55,766 nucleotides of DNA. Origin: Desulfobacteraceae bacterium (GTDB lineage: Bacteria; Desulfobacterota; Desulfobacteria; Desulfobacterales; Desulfosalsimonadaceae). Below, in pieces: positions 16,268-26,198 of this stretch (positions are counted from its first letter, which is position 1; each line of letters begins with the position of its first letter). The stretch lies in NCBI GenBank assembly GCA_021737565.1, contig JAIPDS010000009.1:1-55766 (forward strand), given 5' to 3'. Made by a program: the position numbers and the translations under genes. Under the pieces are notes generated by a model that did no database searches, was not told the origin of the DNA, and worked only from the letters and a program-made list of their open reading frames with translations.

Positions 16268-17683
16268 ATGGGACTTATAAAAAGTAAAACCGCAAGGGTG
16301 CTGGTCCTGCTCGCCGTGGTCCTCTGCGGGGTCATGGCTGCAACCAGCGTTTACGGAAATTTTGAAAACGAGGAAACATACGAGGGGCTCAAGCTTTTTT
16401 CAGACGTGCTCGAAGAGCTTGAAAAAAATTATGTTGAGCCAGTTGATACCCGGGAATTGATAGAAAAGGCGATCAGCGGCATGGTTGAAAGTCTTGATCC
16501 TCATTCCACTTTTATGCCTCCGGAGGCTTTTGACCAGCTTCAGGATGAGACCCGCGGGGAGTTCGGCGGCATCGGTATTGTTATTACCAAGCGTAACGGA
16601 AGGCTTACGGTGGTCTCTCCCATCGAGGGCACGCCTGCTTCAAAGGCCGGGATACAGGCAAATGACGTGATCATAGAGGTCGACGGAAAACCGACCGGGG
16701 ATATGAATCTCTGGGAGGCGGTAGAGAAAATGCGCGGCAAGCCGGGTACCCAGGTAAATATCAAGGTTATGCGCAAGGGCCTTTCCGAGCCCATGAAGTT
16801 TTCCCTTAAAAGAGACATTATTCCCATGGAGAGCGTAAAGTACGCCATGTTAAAGCCCGGCTACGGGTATGTGTGGATTACCAATTTCCGGGAAAATACG
16901 GAAGACGAACTTAGAAAAGCCCTTGCAGATCTGGAGGAAAAGGGCGATCCGTTAAAGGGGTTGATTCTGGACATGCGGGATAATCCCGGGGGGCTTTTGA
17001 CCCAGGCTGTATCAGTCTCTGATTTGTTTCTCAGGCAGGGAAAGGTAGTTTCCATCCGGGGGCGAAACGCAAAGGAGGAAAGTGTCTATGAAGCCTCTGA
17101 CAACGGGGACGAACCAGATTATCCCATGGTGGCACTCATAAACGGTGGAAGCGCAAGCGCGGCTGAAATTGTGGCCGGAGCCCTGCAGGACAACGGCCGC
17201 TCATTGCTGCTGGGAACCGATTCCTTTGGCAAGGGCTCGGTCCAGACCGTAAAGCCGCTTCGCGGCGGATACGGACTGAAATACACCATAGCCAGGTATT
17301 ATACGCCGAGCGGCAGATCCATACAGGCAGAAGGCATTCATCCCGATCTTGTGGTCAGCCGCCGGTTTATTGACGAGCAGGCTGCTCCGGACCTGGAAAG
17401 CCTGAAGGAAAAAGATCTGAAAAATCATCTGCCGGGCGAATCAGAGCAGCGGCAGGAGCAGGATTTTCGTCAGGAGGGTGAGAACGGGCAGGATGGAGGA
17501 GATGAATCCAAAACAGAGATAAGCGGTGCCACCGAGCGTGAAAAGCTGCTTCGGCTCCGCAATGCCCTTTACAGGGCAAGTGACCAGGACCCGGAGGTTC
17601 TTTTGCGCGACTCGCAAGTGAACAGGGCATATGAAATTCTGAAGGGATACGAGGTCTTCCGGGCTATGGGAGAGGAAAAGTAG
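16268..17683 (+). CDS. ctpA: C-terminal processing peptidase, S41 family
   Basis: It is a periplasmic Ser/Lys protease that trims or degrades exported proteins, often peptidoglycan hydrolases. A signal helix (about 10-30) is followed by SLDPHSTFM, a PDZ domain (about 85-170; GEFGGIGIVI, PASKAGIQANDVI), LILDMRDNPGG, nucleophile motif GGSASAAEI, and the Lys general base in DSFGKGSVQ. The PSGRSIQAEGIHPD signature completes the core. A Glu/Gln-rich tail follows. It begins 12 bases after the EnvC-like gene and 6 bases before the next, so it is part of the fts operon. Length of 471 is normal. Confidence 0.95.
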   Translation: MGLIKSKTARVLVLLAVVLCGVMAATSVYGNFENEETYEGLKLFSDVLEELEKNYVEPVDTRELIEKAISGMVESLDPHSTFMPPEAFDQLQDETRGEFGGIGIVITKRNGRLTVVSPIEGTPASKAGIQANDVIIEVDGKPTGDMNLWEAVEKMRGKPGTQVNIKVMRKGLSEPMKFSLKRDIIPMESVKYAMLKPGYGYVWITNFRENTEDELRKALADLEEKGDPLKGLILDMRDNPGGLLTQAVSVSDLFLRQGKVVSIRGRNAKEESVYEASDNGDEPDYPMVALINGGSASAAEIVAGALQDNGRSLLLGTDSFGKGSVQTVKPLRGGYGLKYTIARYYTPSGRSIQAEGIHPDLVVSRRFIDEQAAPDLESLKEKDLKNHLPGESEQRQEQDFRQEGENGQDGGDESKTEISGATEREKLLRLRNALYRASDQDPEVLLRDSQVNRAYEILKGYEVFRAMGEEK

Positions 17684-17689
17684 AAGGCA

Positions 17690-18691
17690 ATGGCAAAGAC
17701 CCCGGATTCGAAAGGGAAAAAACGTACAAAAAGCGGGACTTCAAAAAAAACTGCTTCCGGTAAAAAAACTTCGCCAAAGAAGGCACCTTCGGCTAAAAGA
17801 AAGGCTTCGCCGAAAACCACAAAAAAAAGAACCAGCTCAAAGAAGTCAGGACAGTGGGGCATAAAATGGGAGCTTTTTTTGTTTGCCGGCATACTTGTGT
17901 CAGTAGTCCTGCTTGCCGGTTACTATCATTTATATTTCAAGCCTTCGCAAAAACCCGTCGAACCGGTCTCCGTCCCTGAAAAACCCGAACCTCCCGAACC
18001 ACCAACGGCCCCTGACAAGCGCCCAATGGTGGCCATAATAATAGATGACATGGGGCGTGAGAAAGAGCCATTTGAAAAATTCCTCGCCCTGCAAGAGCCT
18101 TTCACATATGCGATTTTACCGGAGACCCCTTTTGATAGTGAAATCGCGGAGCTTGCATCTCAAAACGGCGGCCAGGTTATGCTTCATCTGCCCATGGAGC
18201 CCGAAGAATATCCGCGCAAAGACCCGGGGGCGGGCGCGCTGCTATCTGAAATGACAGCAGACGAGCGCATCAGGCTTATTAAGAAACATTTAGACGCCCT
18301 TCCCCATGTAAAAGGCGTCAATAATCATATGGGATCAAGGATGAGCGAGAATTCCGCCCACATGAACCAGATTCTCTCCGTCCTGAAAAAGCGGGGGCTT
18401 TATTATATAGACAGCCTTACCACGCCCGAAAGCCGCAGCCTTTCCTCTGCGCGACTCTTTGAGGTCCCCTTTGCCGAGCGCGATGTCTTTTTAGATCACG
18501 TGCCGGATCCGTTCTTTATCAGGCTACAGCTTGAAAGCCTTGTGAAAATAGCCGAAAAAAAAGGCAAAGCAATAGGTATCGCCCATCCGTATCCTGTCAC
18601 CATTGAGGTCCTCTCAGAACAACTGCCTGAATTGAAGAAAAAAGTAAGGCTGGTGACGGCATCCGAGGTGGTCTCTGTCAGAAAGCCATAG
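17690..18691 (+). CDS. Divergent polysaccharide deacetylase family protein (YibQ-like)
   Basis: Residues 1-52 are a strikingly Lys/Ser/Thr-rich cytoplasmic tail (many KK, SKK, PKK). One TM (about 58-80) and a Pro/Glu linker follow. The periplasmic deacetylase-like domain has VAIIIDDMG, TYAILPETP, LHLPMEP, GVNNHMGSRM, LYYIDSLTT and IGIAHPYP, which are YibQ/DUF610 family marks. In E. coli yibQ follows envC; here ctpA lies between. The histidines NNHMGS resemble deacetylase metal ligands; whether it is catalytic is unknown. Its last 14 bases overlap prmA tail to tail. Confidence 0.9.
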   Translation: MAKTPDSKGKKRTKSGTSKKTASGKKTSPKKAPSAKRKASPKTTKKRTSSKKSGQWGIKWELFLFAGILVSVVLLAGYYHLYFKPSQKPVEPVSVPEKPEPPEPPTAPDKRPMVAIIIDDMGREKEPFEKFLALQEPFTYAILPETPFDSEIAELASQNGGQVMLHLPMEPEEYPRKDPGAGALLSEMTADERIRLIKKHLDALPHVKGVNNHMGSRMSENSAHMNQILSVLKKRGLYYIDSLTTPESRSLSSARLFEVPFAERDVFLDHVPDPFFIRLQLESLVKIAEKKGKAIGIAHPYPVTIEVLSEQLPELKKKVRLVTASEVVSVRKP

Positions 18692-19607
18692 TCTTTATTG
18701 AGACAACCCCGATCCAGTCCTCTTCCCTCAGAATCTCAAGGATTTCGAGGCCCGACTCCCTGATCGCGGCCTTGATCTCCTTGCGGCTGCTGGCAAGTAT
18801 CCCGGAGGCGATAAAGATCCCTTCGCCTTCGAGAAGCCGGGGTATATCCGGTATCATTGGGACAATGGTTGATGTGAGAATGTTTGCCGTGACAAGATTC
18901 CATGTTCCGGTCACGGATTCCGCCAGATTGCCGGTATTTAAACTAAAGAAGGATTCTTTGACAGAGTTTAGCCGAAGATTTTGTTCCGCAACATTTATAG
19001 CCACCGGGTCGCAGTCGGTGCCGCAAACTTCTGCTGCCCCCAGTTTGGCTGCGGCAACCATAAGGATGCCGGAGCCCGTCCCTATATCAAGCACCCTGAA
19101 ACCGGGCTTCATATGACGTTGCATGAGCCTGAGGCAAAGGGCTGTTGTAGGATGGGTGCCGGTGCCGAATGCCATGCCGGGGTCGAGTTCGATAATTATT
19201 TCGTCTTTCCCGCCGGCATATTCTCTCCAGGTAGGTTTTACAGTCAGGCGGTCGGTGATTCTTACCGGGTGGAAATGTTGTTTCCAGGATTCGGCCCAGT
19301 CCTGCTCTTCAATGCCGCTTGAATGTATCTTGTATTCAAGAAGTAATCCAGGCCGCAGGCGGGAAAGTCTTTTTTCAAGTTCCAGGCGGTTTTGCCCGAG
19401 CCGGTCGTCATCGGGGAAAAATCCGATGACAGCGTTTTTCTCAGGCGCGGCAACGGCCTCCCCGGCCCAGTCAAGATCCGGGTCCCGGGAACCGGTTTCC
19501 ACTATTACGCCCTGAAGTCCAAGGTCGCAGAACATGTCCGCGATTATGTCAGCGGCAACCCCTGGGTCCTCTGCTTCAAATGTTATCCGTGTTCTTATCC
19601 ATTTCAT
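18678..19607 (-). CDS. prmA: Ribosomal protein L11 methyltransferase
   Basis: It trimethylates lysines and the N-terminus of ribosomal protein L11. The N-terminal binding domain (1-105) contains [18 protein letters not shown]. The SAM domain has the family hallmark [14 protein letters not shown], then [35 protein letters not shown] and TANILTSTI (the NPPF-like loop, usually ANIL). The 309 residues match PrmA. It is convergent with the YibQ-like gene and divergent from pcm. Confidence 0.94.
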   Translation of the reverse strand: MKWIRTRITFEAEDPGVAADIIADMFCDLGLQGVIVETGSRDPDLDWAGEAVAAPEKNAVIGFFPDDDRLGQNRLELEKRLSRLRPGLLLEYKIHSSGIEEQDWAESWKQHFHPVRITDRLTVKPTWREYAGGKDEIIIELDPGMAFGTGTHPTTALCLRLMQRHMKPGFRVLDIGTGSGILMVAAAKLGAAEVCGTDCDPVAINVAEQNLRLNSVKESFFSLNTGNLAESVTGTWNLVTANILTSTIVPMIPDIPRLLEGEGIFIASGILASSRKEIKAAIRESGLEILEILREEDWIGVVSIKTMAF

Positions 19608-19763
19608 GGGTTAGTATGCTGCTTAAAAAAGTTTGTTTTATGGCAAAGGACTATACCTGATATTTGCCGGAGCTCAAGGATGCATTTTTTGCGCCTCCTG
19701 AGGCAAAGAAGTAGGTTTTGGCGCTTGACTGACCGGAGGGAAATTGATAAATACCTGATTATT

Positions 19764-20423
19764 ATGCATGACGACTCTCCAAGATACAAGCGGCAGCGCG
19801 AGGCTATGGTCAGGAACCAGATCGAGGCCCGCGGTGTGAGCGATCCGAAGGTGCTCGAAGCCATGAGGCGGGTGCCTCGTCATCTGTTTGTAAATGAAGC
19901 TTTAAGGGACCAGGCCTACAATGATCATCCGCTGCCCATAGGAGAACAGCAGACCATTTCCCAGCCTTACATCGTTGCCATGATGACCGAAGCCCTTCAG
20001 GTGGATCAGGAGGACCGCGTCCTTGAAATCGGCACCGGGTCCGGATATCAGGCCGCGGTTCTTGCCGAGATAGCCTACCGCGTTTATACTATTGAGCGCA
20101 ACCGTACTTTGTATGAGAATGCGCGGAAAATATTTGAACAGCTCGGATATTACAATATCATATCAAGATATTCGGACGGCACCATAGGCTGGCGCGAGGA
20201 AAGCCCTTTTGACGCGATTATAATTACCGCCGGCGCCCCGGAAATACCAAAGCCGCTTATGGACCAGCTTGCCATTGGCGGCAGAATGGTCGTGCCGGTC
20301 GGTTCCTCTTTTTCCCAGAAAATGGCCAAGGTCGTAAAAGAGGAGCAGGGGATTCATCAGACCGATCTTGGGGGGTGCCGTTTTGTAAGGCTTGTTGGTC
20401 AGTACGGATGGAAAGACGATTGA
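19764..20423 (+). CDS. pcm: Protein-L-isoaspartate O-methyltransferase
   Basis: It repairs isoaspartyl residues in ageing proteins using SAM. ATG 19764 ([16 protein letters not shown]) is chosen; the open frame runs back to 19392 through prmA antisense without homologous sequence. Motifs are [33 protein letters not shown] (split by the family Ser/Gln signature), [35 protein letters not shown] and GGRMVVPVG. The 219 residues are standard. The stop overlaps the DUF368 gene. Confidence 0.93.
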   Translation: MHDDSPRYKRQREAMVRNQIEARGVSDPKVLEAMRRVPRHLFVNEALRDQAYNDHPLPIGEQQTISQPYIVAMMTEALQVDQEDRVLEIGTGSGYQAAVLAEIAYRVYTIERNRTLYENARKIFEQLGYYNIISRYSDGTIGWREESPFDAIIITAGAPEIPKPLMDQLAIGGRMVVPVGSSFSQKMAKVVKEEQGIHQTDLGGCRFVRLVGQYGWKDD

Positions 20424-21400
20424 ACCGGCGGCCCTCGGATAATTCATGGAAAGCCGCTTTTTTTGCCTCGCCGGGTCCGGATTCGGCCCGTTCGGCGCTG
20501 CTGCTTGCAGTTAAAGGCGCTTTAATGGGTGCGGCAGACACGGTGCCGGGGGTCTCCGGCGGCACCATTGCACTGATTACAGGTATATATGAAGATCTTC
20601 TTGGGGCAATCAAGTCTTTAAACACCAGGGTGCTGCATCGGCTGGTATGCCTTGACTTAAAGGCCGCCCTGGCAGAAATCCATATCCGTTTTTTGCTGTG
20701 TCTGTTTTGCGGCATAGGGATCGCGGTCATCAGCCTGGCCAGGCTGATGAACCATCTGCTTAATTATTATCCCATACCCACCTGGAGCCTTTTTTTCGGT
20801 CTTATAGCGGCTTCGGTCTGGGTTGTGGGTCGCAGGGTCAAAGCCCGGGTTTCTGCTGCTGCGGCTTTTTTTATCGGCGCGGCAGCCGCCTATTTCATCG
20901 TGGGCATGGTGCCAGCGCAAACGCCCGAGACCCTTGGTTTCCTGTTTTTATCCGGGATGATTGCTGTTTGCGCCATGATACTGCCCGGCCTGTCCGGAGC
21001 CTTTATTCTTCTTATTTTGGGAAAGTACGAGTTTGTGGTTTCCGTGCTAAAAAACCCTCTTACAGCCTCGAATCTTGCCGTGCTTGCTGTCTTTGCCGCG
21101 GGATGCGCAGTGGGCCTGGCCGCATTTTCCAGGGTGCTCAAGTTTCTTCTCGACAGGTATCACAGCGTCGCTTTTGCCGGACTTACAGGCCTTATGCTGG
21201 GCTCCATGCGCAAAATCTGGCCCTGGAAGGAGCCGCTCACCATGGAGAGGGTGCACGGGGAGCTTATGGTGATAAGTGAGAAAAACGTCCTTCCCGATGG
21301 CATCTGGCCTGAAGCCGCCTTGCCGGTTCTGCTTATGGTCGCGGGGTTTGCCCTGGTGTTTTTGCTGGAGCGGCTGGGCCCGGAAAAATACGAAGGCTGA
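20408..21400 (+). CDS. DUF368 polytopic membrane protein, candidate undecaprenyl-phosphate transporter
   Basis: Signatures of DUF368 are [20 protein letters not shown] near the start and [20 protein letters not shown] in the middle, an inverted duplication. About eight to nine helices fill 330 residues. DUF368 proteins (PopT) have been linked to recycling of undecaprenyl phosphate across the inner membrane, a step used for peptidoglycan and LPS assembly; that function is inferred here from family. ATG 20408 overlaps pcm by 16 bases. It faces coaD tail to tail with a 9-base gap. Confidence 0.88.
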   Translation: MERRLNRRPSDNSWKAAFFASPGPDSARSALLLAVKGALMGAADTVPGVSGGTIALITGIYEDLLGAIKSLNTRVLHRLVCLDLKAALAEIHIRFLLCLFCGIGIAVISLARLMNHLLNYYPIPTWSLFFGLIAASVWVVGRRVKARVSAAAAFFIGAAAAYFIVGMVPAQTPETLGFLFLSGMIAVCAMILPGLSGAFILLILGKYEFVVSVLKNPLTASNLAVLAVFAAGCAVGLAAFSRVLKFLLDRYHSVAFAGLTGLMLGSMRKIWPWKEPLTMERVHGELMVISEKNVLPDGIWPEAALPVLLMVAGFALVFLLERLGPEKYEG

Positions 21401-21409
21401 AATTTCAGG

Positions 21410-21904
21410 TTATTTTTCTGCGCCCTGTTTAAAGTATTCCTCCAGTTTTTTCTGCACCGGAGGAGGCACCATGCTCTCTATGTTGCCGCCGAATTTTGCC
21501 GCCTCCTTTATGATCGAGGAACTGGTAAATATCCAGCGGAGCCCGGTCATAAGAAAGACCGTCTGAATTTCCCGGTTAAGCCTTCTGTTCATAAGGGCCA
21601 TCTGAAATTCGTATTCAAAGTCAGAGACCGCCCGCATGCCCCTTAAGATTGCGTGTGCTCCTCTTTTTCTGGCGTAATCGACTAAAAGGCCGTCATAGGA
21701 AGCGATCTCTGTGTTGGTAAAATCCCCAAGGGACTGTTCAAGCAGTTCTTTTCTTTCCTCGACCGAAAAGAGTATCTGTTTTGCCGGATTTTCAAGGATA
21801 GTTACTATTATCCGGTCAAATATTTTCAGGCCCCGCTCGATTATATCAAGGTGCCCGTTTGTGACCGGATCAAATGAGCCCGGGTAAATCGCGATTTTCT
21901 CCAT
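21410..21904 (-). CDS. coaD: Phosphopantetheine adenylyltransferase
   Basis: It forms dephospho-CoA from ATP and 4'-phosphopantetheine. The nucleotidyltransferase motif is AIYPGSFDPVTNGHLDII; later elements are ILRGMRAVSDFEYEFQMALM (RGLR...DFEYE in the family) and TSSSIIKEAAKFGG. The 164 residues are exact for the bacterial hexameric enzyme. It follows rsmD by about 70 bases, the usual gene pair. Confidence 0.96.
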   Translation of the reverse strand: MEKIAIYPGSFDPVTNGHLDIIERGLKIFDRIIVTILENPAKQILFSVEERKELLEQSLGDFTNTEIASYDGLLVDYARKRGAHAILRGMRAVSDFEYEFQMALMNRRLNREIQTVFLMTGLRWIFTSSSIIKEAAKFGGNIESMVPPPVQKKLEEYFKQGAEK

Positions 21905-21974
21905 TGGATTGTCCTGTTTTTTTCGGTTCTGGCCAGTTGTTTCCCTCGTTTTTGCCGGTTTCTGCGTGAGCCGG

Positions 21975-22538
21975 CTATATGTTTGCTACCATATATGACA
22001 TGAAGGTCACAAGGGTTTTCCCGTATCTGCGGACATCAAACACATCAAGGCCTGGCAGACTTTTTGGGACCGGCTCTGTTGGGGCGTGCTCGATAACCAT
22101 CACCGCGCCCGGCGCGAGGGTGCCGCTTTTTAACAGATTTTCCAGGGCCGGGGCGAGCGCTCCCCGGTTGTAGGGCGGATCCATGAATACAAGGTTGAAG
22201 ATAGAATTCGGGCCGGACAGTGTTCCCGGTCCCCGCAACAGGTCCCGGCACAGTACAGCGGCCCGGTCTTCGGCCCTGCAGAGTGCAAGATTATTTTTGA
22301 TCAGCCGGCAGGCCTTGGTGTCTGAGTCAATAAAGACCGCATGCCTGGCCCCCCTGCTAAGGGCCTCTATGCCCATGGCGCCGGTACCGGAAAACAGGTC
22401 GGCCACGCAGGCGGAGGGAACCGCACTTGCGCATATGTTAAATATCGCCTCGCGCACCTTGCCCGGAGTGGGCCGTGTTTGCCTTCCGGCCGGGGTATAA
22501 AGTCTTCTTCCCTTGAACCGTCCTGCTATTATCCTCAA
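21975..22538 (-). CDS. rsmD: 16S rRNA (guanine(966)-N(2))-methyltransferase
   Basis: It methylates G966 of 16S rRNA. It begins MRIIAGRFKGRRL, with RPTPGKVREAIFNI, SAM loop DLFSGTGAMGIEALSRGA, FIDSD, and the catalytic tetrapeptide in VFMDPPYNRG. The 187 residues are typical. It lies upstream of coaD in the same direction and 37 bases after the NtrX-like gene. Confidence 0.95.
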   Translation of the reverse strand: MRIIAGRFKGRRLYTPAGRQTRPTPGKVREAIFNICASAVPSACVADLFSGTGAMGIEALSRGARHAVFIDSDTKACRLIKNNLALCRAEDRAAVLCRDLLRGPGTLSGPNSIFNLVFMDPPYNRGALAPALENLLKSGTLAPGAVMVIEHAPTEPVPKSLPGLDVFDVRRYGKTLVTFMSYMVANI

Positions 22539-22575
22539 ATGAATTTACCTTTTTCGTGCACCGGATTTCGTATCT

Positions 22576-23937
22576 TTACTCGGCAGGCCGGATTTTTTTG
22601 TGGATTTTTTTTACATATGATTTATCTACACCCGCTTGCTGTGCGGTTTTGGAGATATCAAAACCGCAGTCCTTAAGTTTCCGAACAATAAAGGCTTCCT
22701 CAAAAGCTTTTTGTGCATCTTTTAGTCTGCCGTAAGAAAAAAGGGAATAAGGATCGGTTCCGGGCTCTTCGGCGCTGCCGTTATAAGGGGCGGGAATGTC
22801 TGAGAGTTCTATGGTTTCGCCTTCTGTCATGATGTCCAGACGCTCGACCAGGTTTTTGAGCTCCCTTACGTTGCCGGGCCAGTGATATTTTTTTAGAGCC
22901 TCCAGGGCCTCTGATGTCATACTTTTGGGCGATGTTCGGTTCTCCTCGGCGGTTTTGGACAGAAACACGTCCACGAGGGCGGCAATATCATCTATTCGTT
23001 CGCGCAGCGGCGGTACGGTAATGGGCACCACGTTTAACCTGTAGTAAAGGTCTTCCCTGAAGGTTCCCGCGGCAATCGCCTTTTTCAGGTCTTTGTTGGT
23101 GGCGGCTATAACGCGGACATCAAGGGGGATGGTTCTGCCTCCGCCCAGCCTTTGAAATTGCCTTTCCTCCAGTATCCGCAGTATGGTTGCCTGGGTTTTT
23201 AGCCCCATATCACCGATTTCGTCAAAAAAAATGGTTCCGCCGTGGGCCAGCTCGAATTTTCCGTGCTTTTTGTTTACCGCGCCTTTAAAGGCTCCCTTTT
23301 CGTGACCCAGAAGTTCGTTTTCCAGCCCTTCATCAGAAAGGGCCGCGCAGTTTACATCCACAAGCGGATGGTCGGCCCGGTGGGAGATCTGGTGGATTGT
23401 GCGGGCCACAAGCTCTTTGCCCGTACCGTTTTCTCCGGTAATAAGGATCCACGCATCCGTGGGCGCGGCAATGCCGACCTGTTTTCTCAGCTCTACCGTG
23501 GCCGGGCTGTGGCCGGTAATAGCGTATTTTTCGATGGTTTTTTTCCGCAGAAAACGGTTTTCCTCCTCCAGTCGCCTGAAGTTTAAGGCGTTGTTTATGG
23601 CAACAATTACACGGTCTATGTTAAGGGGTTTTTCAATAAAATCGTAGGCGCCTATCTTTGTTGCGTTGACCGCCGTCTCGATTGTGCCGTGCCCGGTTAT
23701 CATGACGACCTGTACGTGAGGATGCTGGTTTTTGATTTCCTTAAGGGTATCAATCCCGTCAAGGCCGGGCATCCATATATCGAGCAGCACAAGATCCGGA
23801 GCCTGCTCTTCTATTCTCTGCAGGGCTTCATAACCGTTTGTGGCCGTGATGGTTTCAAATCCTTCGTCCATAAGGATGCCGCTCAATGATTTTAAGATCG
23901 ACTCCTCGTCGTCAACTATAAGTATTGTTGGAAACAT
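22576..23937 (-). CDS. NtrX-like response regulator with sigma-54 AAA+ domain (variant GAFKGA loop)
   Basis: The receiver (1-120) has ILIVDDEE, the phosphoacceptor in VLLDIWMPG, ITGHG and EKPL. The AAA+ domain has Walker A GENGTGKE, FFDEIGDM and the arginine-finger region FREDLYYRLNVVPI. The sigma-54 contact loop, usually GAFTGA, reads GAFKGA (coded at 23278-23295). A C-terminal Fis-like helix-turn-helix (DISKTAQQAGVDKSYVKKIH) follows. It is 453 residues, directly downstream of the NtrY-like kinase with 23 bases between, so they form a pair. The Thr-to-Lys change suggests altered or absent sigma-54 activation. Confidence 0.92.
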   Translation of the reverse strand: MFPTILIVDDEESILKSLSGILMDEGFETITATNGYEALQRIEEQAPDLVLLDIWMPGLDGIDTLKEIKNQHPHVQVVMITGHGTIETAVNATKIGAYDFIEKPLNIDRVIVAINNALNFRRLEEENRFLRKKTIEKYAITGHSPATVELRKQVGIAAPTDAWILITGENGTGKELVARTIHQISHRADHPLVDVNCAALSDEGLENELLGHEKGAFKGAVNKKHGKFELAHGGTIFFDEIGDMGLKTQATILRILEERQFQRLGGGRTIPLDVRVIAATNKDLKKAIAAGTFREDLYYRLNVVPITVPPLRERIDDIAALVDVFLSKTAEENRTSPKSMTSEALEALKKYHWPGNVRELKNLVERLDIMTEGETIELSDIPAPYNGSAEEPGTDPYSLFSYGRLKDAQKAFEEAFIVRKLKDCGFDISKTAQQAGVDKSYVKKIHKKIRPAE

Positions 23938-23960
23938 ATAAATGTCCTTCTTATTTTAAA

Positions 23961-26198
23961 TTATACCGGCAACTCAATAATGAATTTTGCCCCGTTGGGG
24001 TGATTGTCCTCCGTTATGACCCTTCCGTGATGATCGGCTACTATGGTGCTTACAATTGCCAGTCCAAGTCCCATGCCGGATTTTTTGGTGGTAAAATCCG
24101 GCTCAAAAAGGTAGGGCTTGTCCTGGTCCGAGATCCCCGCGCCTGTATCTGCAACGGTGATCCTCACATTTTCCTGCGCCCGGTCCGTTTCCGCCGTGAT
24201 GGTAATGCGGCCCCGGTCATGTATTGCCCCGATCGCGTTGTCTATAAGATTGATAAAGATTTGCTTTATCTGCTGCCTGTCTACATTTAATTGCGGTAGG
24301 TTGTCTGCTATATGAACCGAAAATTCGATGTAGGGATGACCTTCCCGGTAAAGGGCCACAGATTCGTTTATTATCGGTCCCAGTTCGCACGGGACGGGCT
24401 CGGCCGTGGGGAACCTGGCAAAGGAGGAAAACTCGTTTACCAGGTTTCTGATCATATCCGTGTGATCAATTATGGTCTGGGTGCATTCGTCGAAAACAGG
24501 GTCATTTATACTTTTCTGGTATTTTCGCTTCAGGCGCTGTGCTGAAAGGGAAATCGGGGTAAGCGGATTTTTAACTTCATGGGCAATGCGCCTGGCAACT
24601 TCGCGCCAGGCTGCCATGCGTTGGGCCTTTTCCAGTTCGGTGAGATCGTCGAAGACCATTACCATGCCCATGCGTCGGCCTGATTCGTCCTTTAAGGCGT
24701 TGAAGTTGACCTTGAAAGTACGGCGCTGGCCGTCGACTGAAAGATTAATGGATTTGGATATGGTGTCTTCTGCGTGTGCCGAAAACCTTTCGGAGATTTC
24801 CGCGGCCAGTTTCGGATGGGTTTTTTCGAACAGGTGCCGATAGTTCTTTTTGGTTACTTCTGCGGCTTTAAGCTGCAGCATTCGCTCGGCAGAAGCATTT
24901 ATGGTCGTAATCAGACCGTTTGCGTCAATGGAAATCACGCCGGTGGAGACGTTGTTTAATACGATTTCCATGTAGCGCCGCCGCTCCTCGATTTCCGTGT
25001 TCTGTTCGTAGAGCTTTTTTGCAGAGTATTCCAGATCCCTGCGATTGTACCTGAGTTCCCTTGTCATTTTGTTGAATGAATCAACAAGGGTTTTCATTTC
25101 ATCGTCTGCCACCACGTTTATGTTGTAGGTTAGATCGCCTTCAGCCACCTTCCGGGTGCCTTCTGCAAGCTCCATAATAGGGATGGTAATGGAGCGCGAC
25201 AGATACATCCCCACCCAGATTGCGCAGAATACAACAAGCAATGCAACCACTGAGAGCGTAATATAATAGTTTATCCTGATCGGCTGCTTTAGCATCTTTG
25301 TTTGTTTGTATTCCTCCAGCCCCCTGGAGATGGACTCAAGGTGTTCGGCCATGTCCGGGGGCAAAAGGACGCTTATCACCACAAAACCTCCGGCGTCTAT
25401 ATTTTCTTCACCAAAGGGGACGGTGGATATGTTGCGGATAAGCTCGCCGTAAGGAAGCAACTCCGAGGTGGACGATGTTTTTGCGGATGCGCTCATTGCC
25501 TTTTGGAGTTGGTTGGCGTCAAGCTCGGACAGGGCCTCTTTTGGCATACGGTCCGTGGTGGAAGAACTCAGGCGTTCAAAATTGCTGTTGTATGCCTCGA
25601 CCGCATCCAGATTAAATTCCCGCTGGACGATCTGGATATAGTTGTCTAAGTCCGATCTTTTTTCAGGATCCAGAAGATTGCGGGTGTCAATCTGATATGC
25701 GGCTTTTTCAAGGAAAAAACGGTTGTTGTCCTCTACGTACTGATACATGCTGCGCCCTACTGCCAGGGAATCGTCTAACGCCTGTTCAATAGGGACCTGG
25801 AACCAGAATTCTATGCTGGTTGTTATAAAATGCAGCGAAAAAGCGAAAAGCACTCCGGCGGGCAGCAGGCTGAGCGAAATAAAGGCCGCCACCAGCTTTG
25901 TGCGCAGCTTGGTGCCCGGAACCCTGCTGCGTCTTTCGTAGAACAGCTTGACCACATTGCGGAAGACAAGAAATATCAGCAGAACTATTAGCAGCATGTT
26001 GATGTTGATGAGAATAAACATCAACAGCATGTTTGAGACCGGGATATTCATGCCGGCCATCATCGGCCTTATAATCAGGTAGGAAAGAAGACATACCACG
26101 GCAAGTACGATGCCGATGATTATGAAGTCTCTTTTTCTGCGCCCCCGGTCGGAGGAAATTTTCGGGGGACGGGGGATGATATATCGGTTAGTTCTCAT
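23961..26198 (-). CDS. NtrY-like membrane sensor histidine kinase
   Basis: The 745 residues hold two or three N-terminal helices (about 25-47, 58-82, 105-130), an extracytoplasmic domain (about 130-310), a TM (about 317-337), a HAMP (SRSITIPIMELAEGTRKVAEGD), a PAS (IVLNNVSTGVISIDANGLI), the H-box with NtrY hallmark AWREVARRIAHEVKNPLTPI, and the ATPase boxes NLIDNAIGAI, DTGAGI and GMGLGLAIV. It phosphorylates the NtrX-like protein encoded next. Its ATG overlaps the DUF4390 stop by one base (TGATG), so stimulus sensing and the DUF4390 protein may be linked. Confidence 0.93.
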   Translation of the reverse strand: MRTNRYIIPRPPKISSDRGRRKRDFIIIGIVLAVVCLLSYLIIRPMMAGMNIPVSNMLLMFILININMLLIVLLIFLVFRNVVKLFYERRSRVPGTKLRTKLVAAFISLSLLPAGVLFAFSLHFITTSIEFWFQVPIEQALDDSLAVGRSMYQYVEDNNRFFLEKAAYQIDTRNLLDPEKRSDLDNYIQIVQREFNLDAVEAYNSNFERLSSSTTDRMPKEALSELDANQLQKAMSASAKTSSTSELLPYGELIRNISTVPFGEENIDAGGFVVISVLLPPDMAEHLESISRGLEEYKQTKMLKQPIRINYYITLSVVALLVVFCAIWVGMYLSRSITIPIMELAEGTRKVAEGDLTYNINVVADDEMKTLVDSFNKMTRELRYNRRDLEYSAKKLYEQNTEIEERRRYMEIVLNNVSTGVISIDANGLITTINASAERMLQLKAAEVTKKNYRHLFEKTHPKLAAEISERFSAHAEDTISKSINLSVDGQRRTFKVNFNALKDESGRRMGMVMVFDDLTELEKAQRMAAWREVARRIAHEVKNPLTPISLSAQRLKRKYQKSINDPVFDECTQTIIDHTDMIRNLVNEFSSFARFPTAEPVPCELGPIINESVALYREGHPYIEFSVHIADNLPQLNVDRQQIKQIFINLIDNAIGAIHDRGRITITAETDRAQENVRITVADTGAGISDQDKPYLFEPDFTTKKSGMGLGLAIVSTIVADHHGRVITEDNHPNGAKFIIELPV

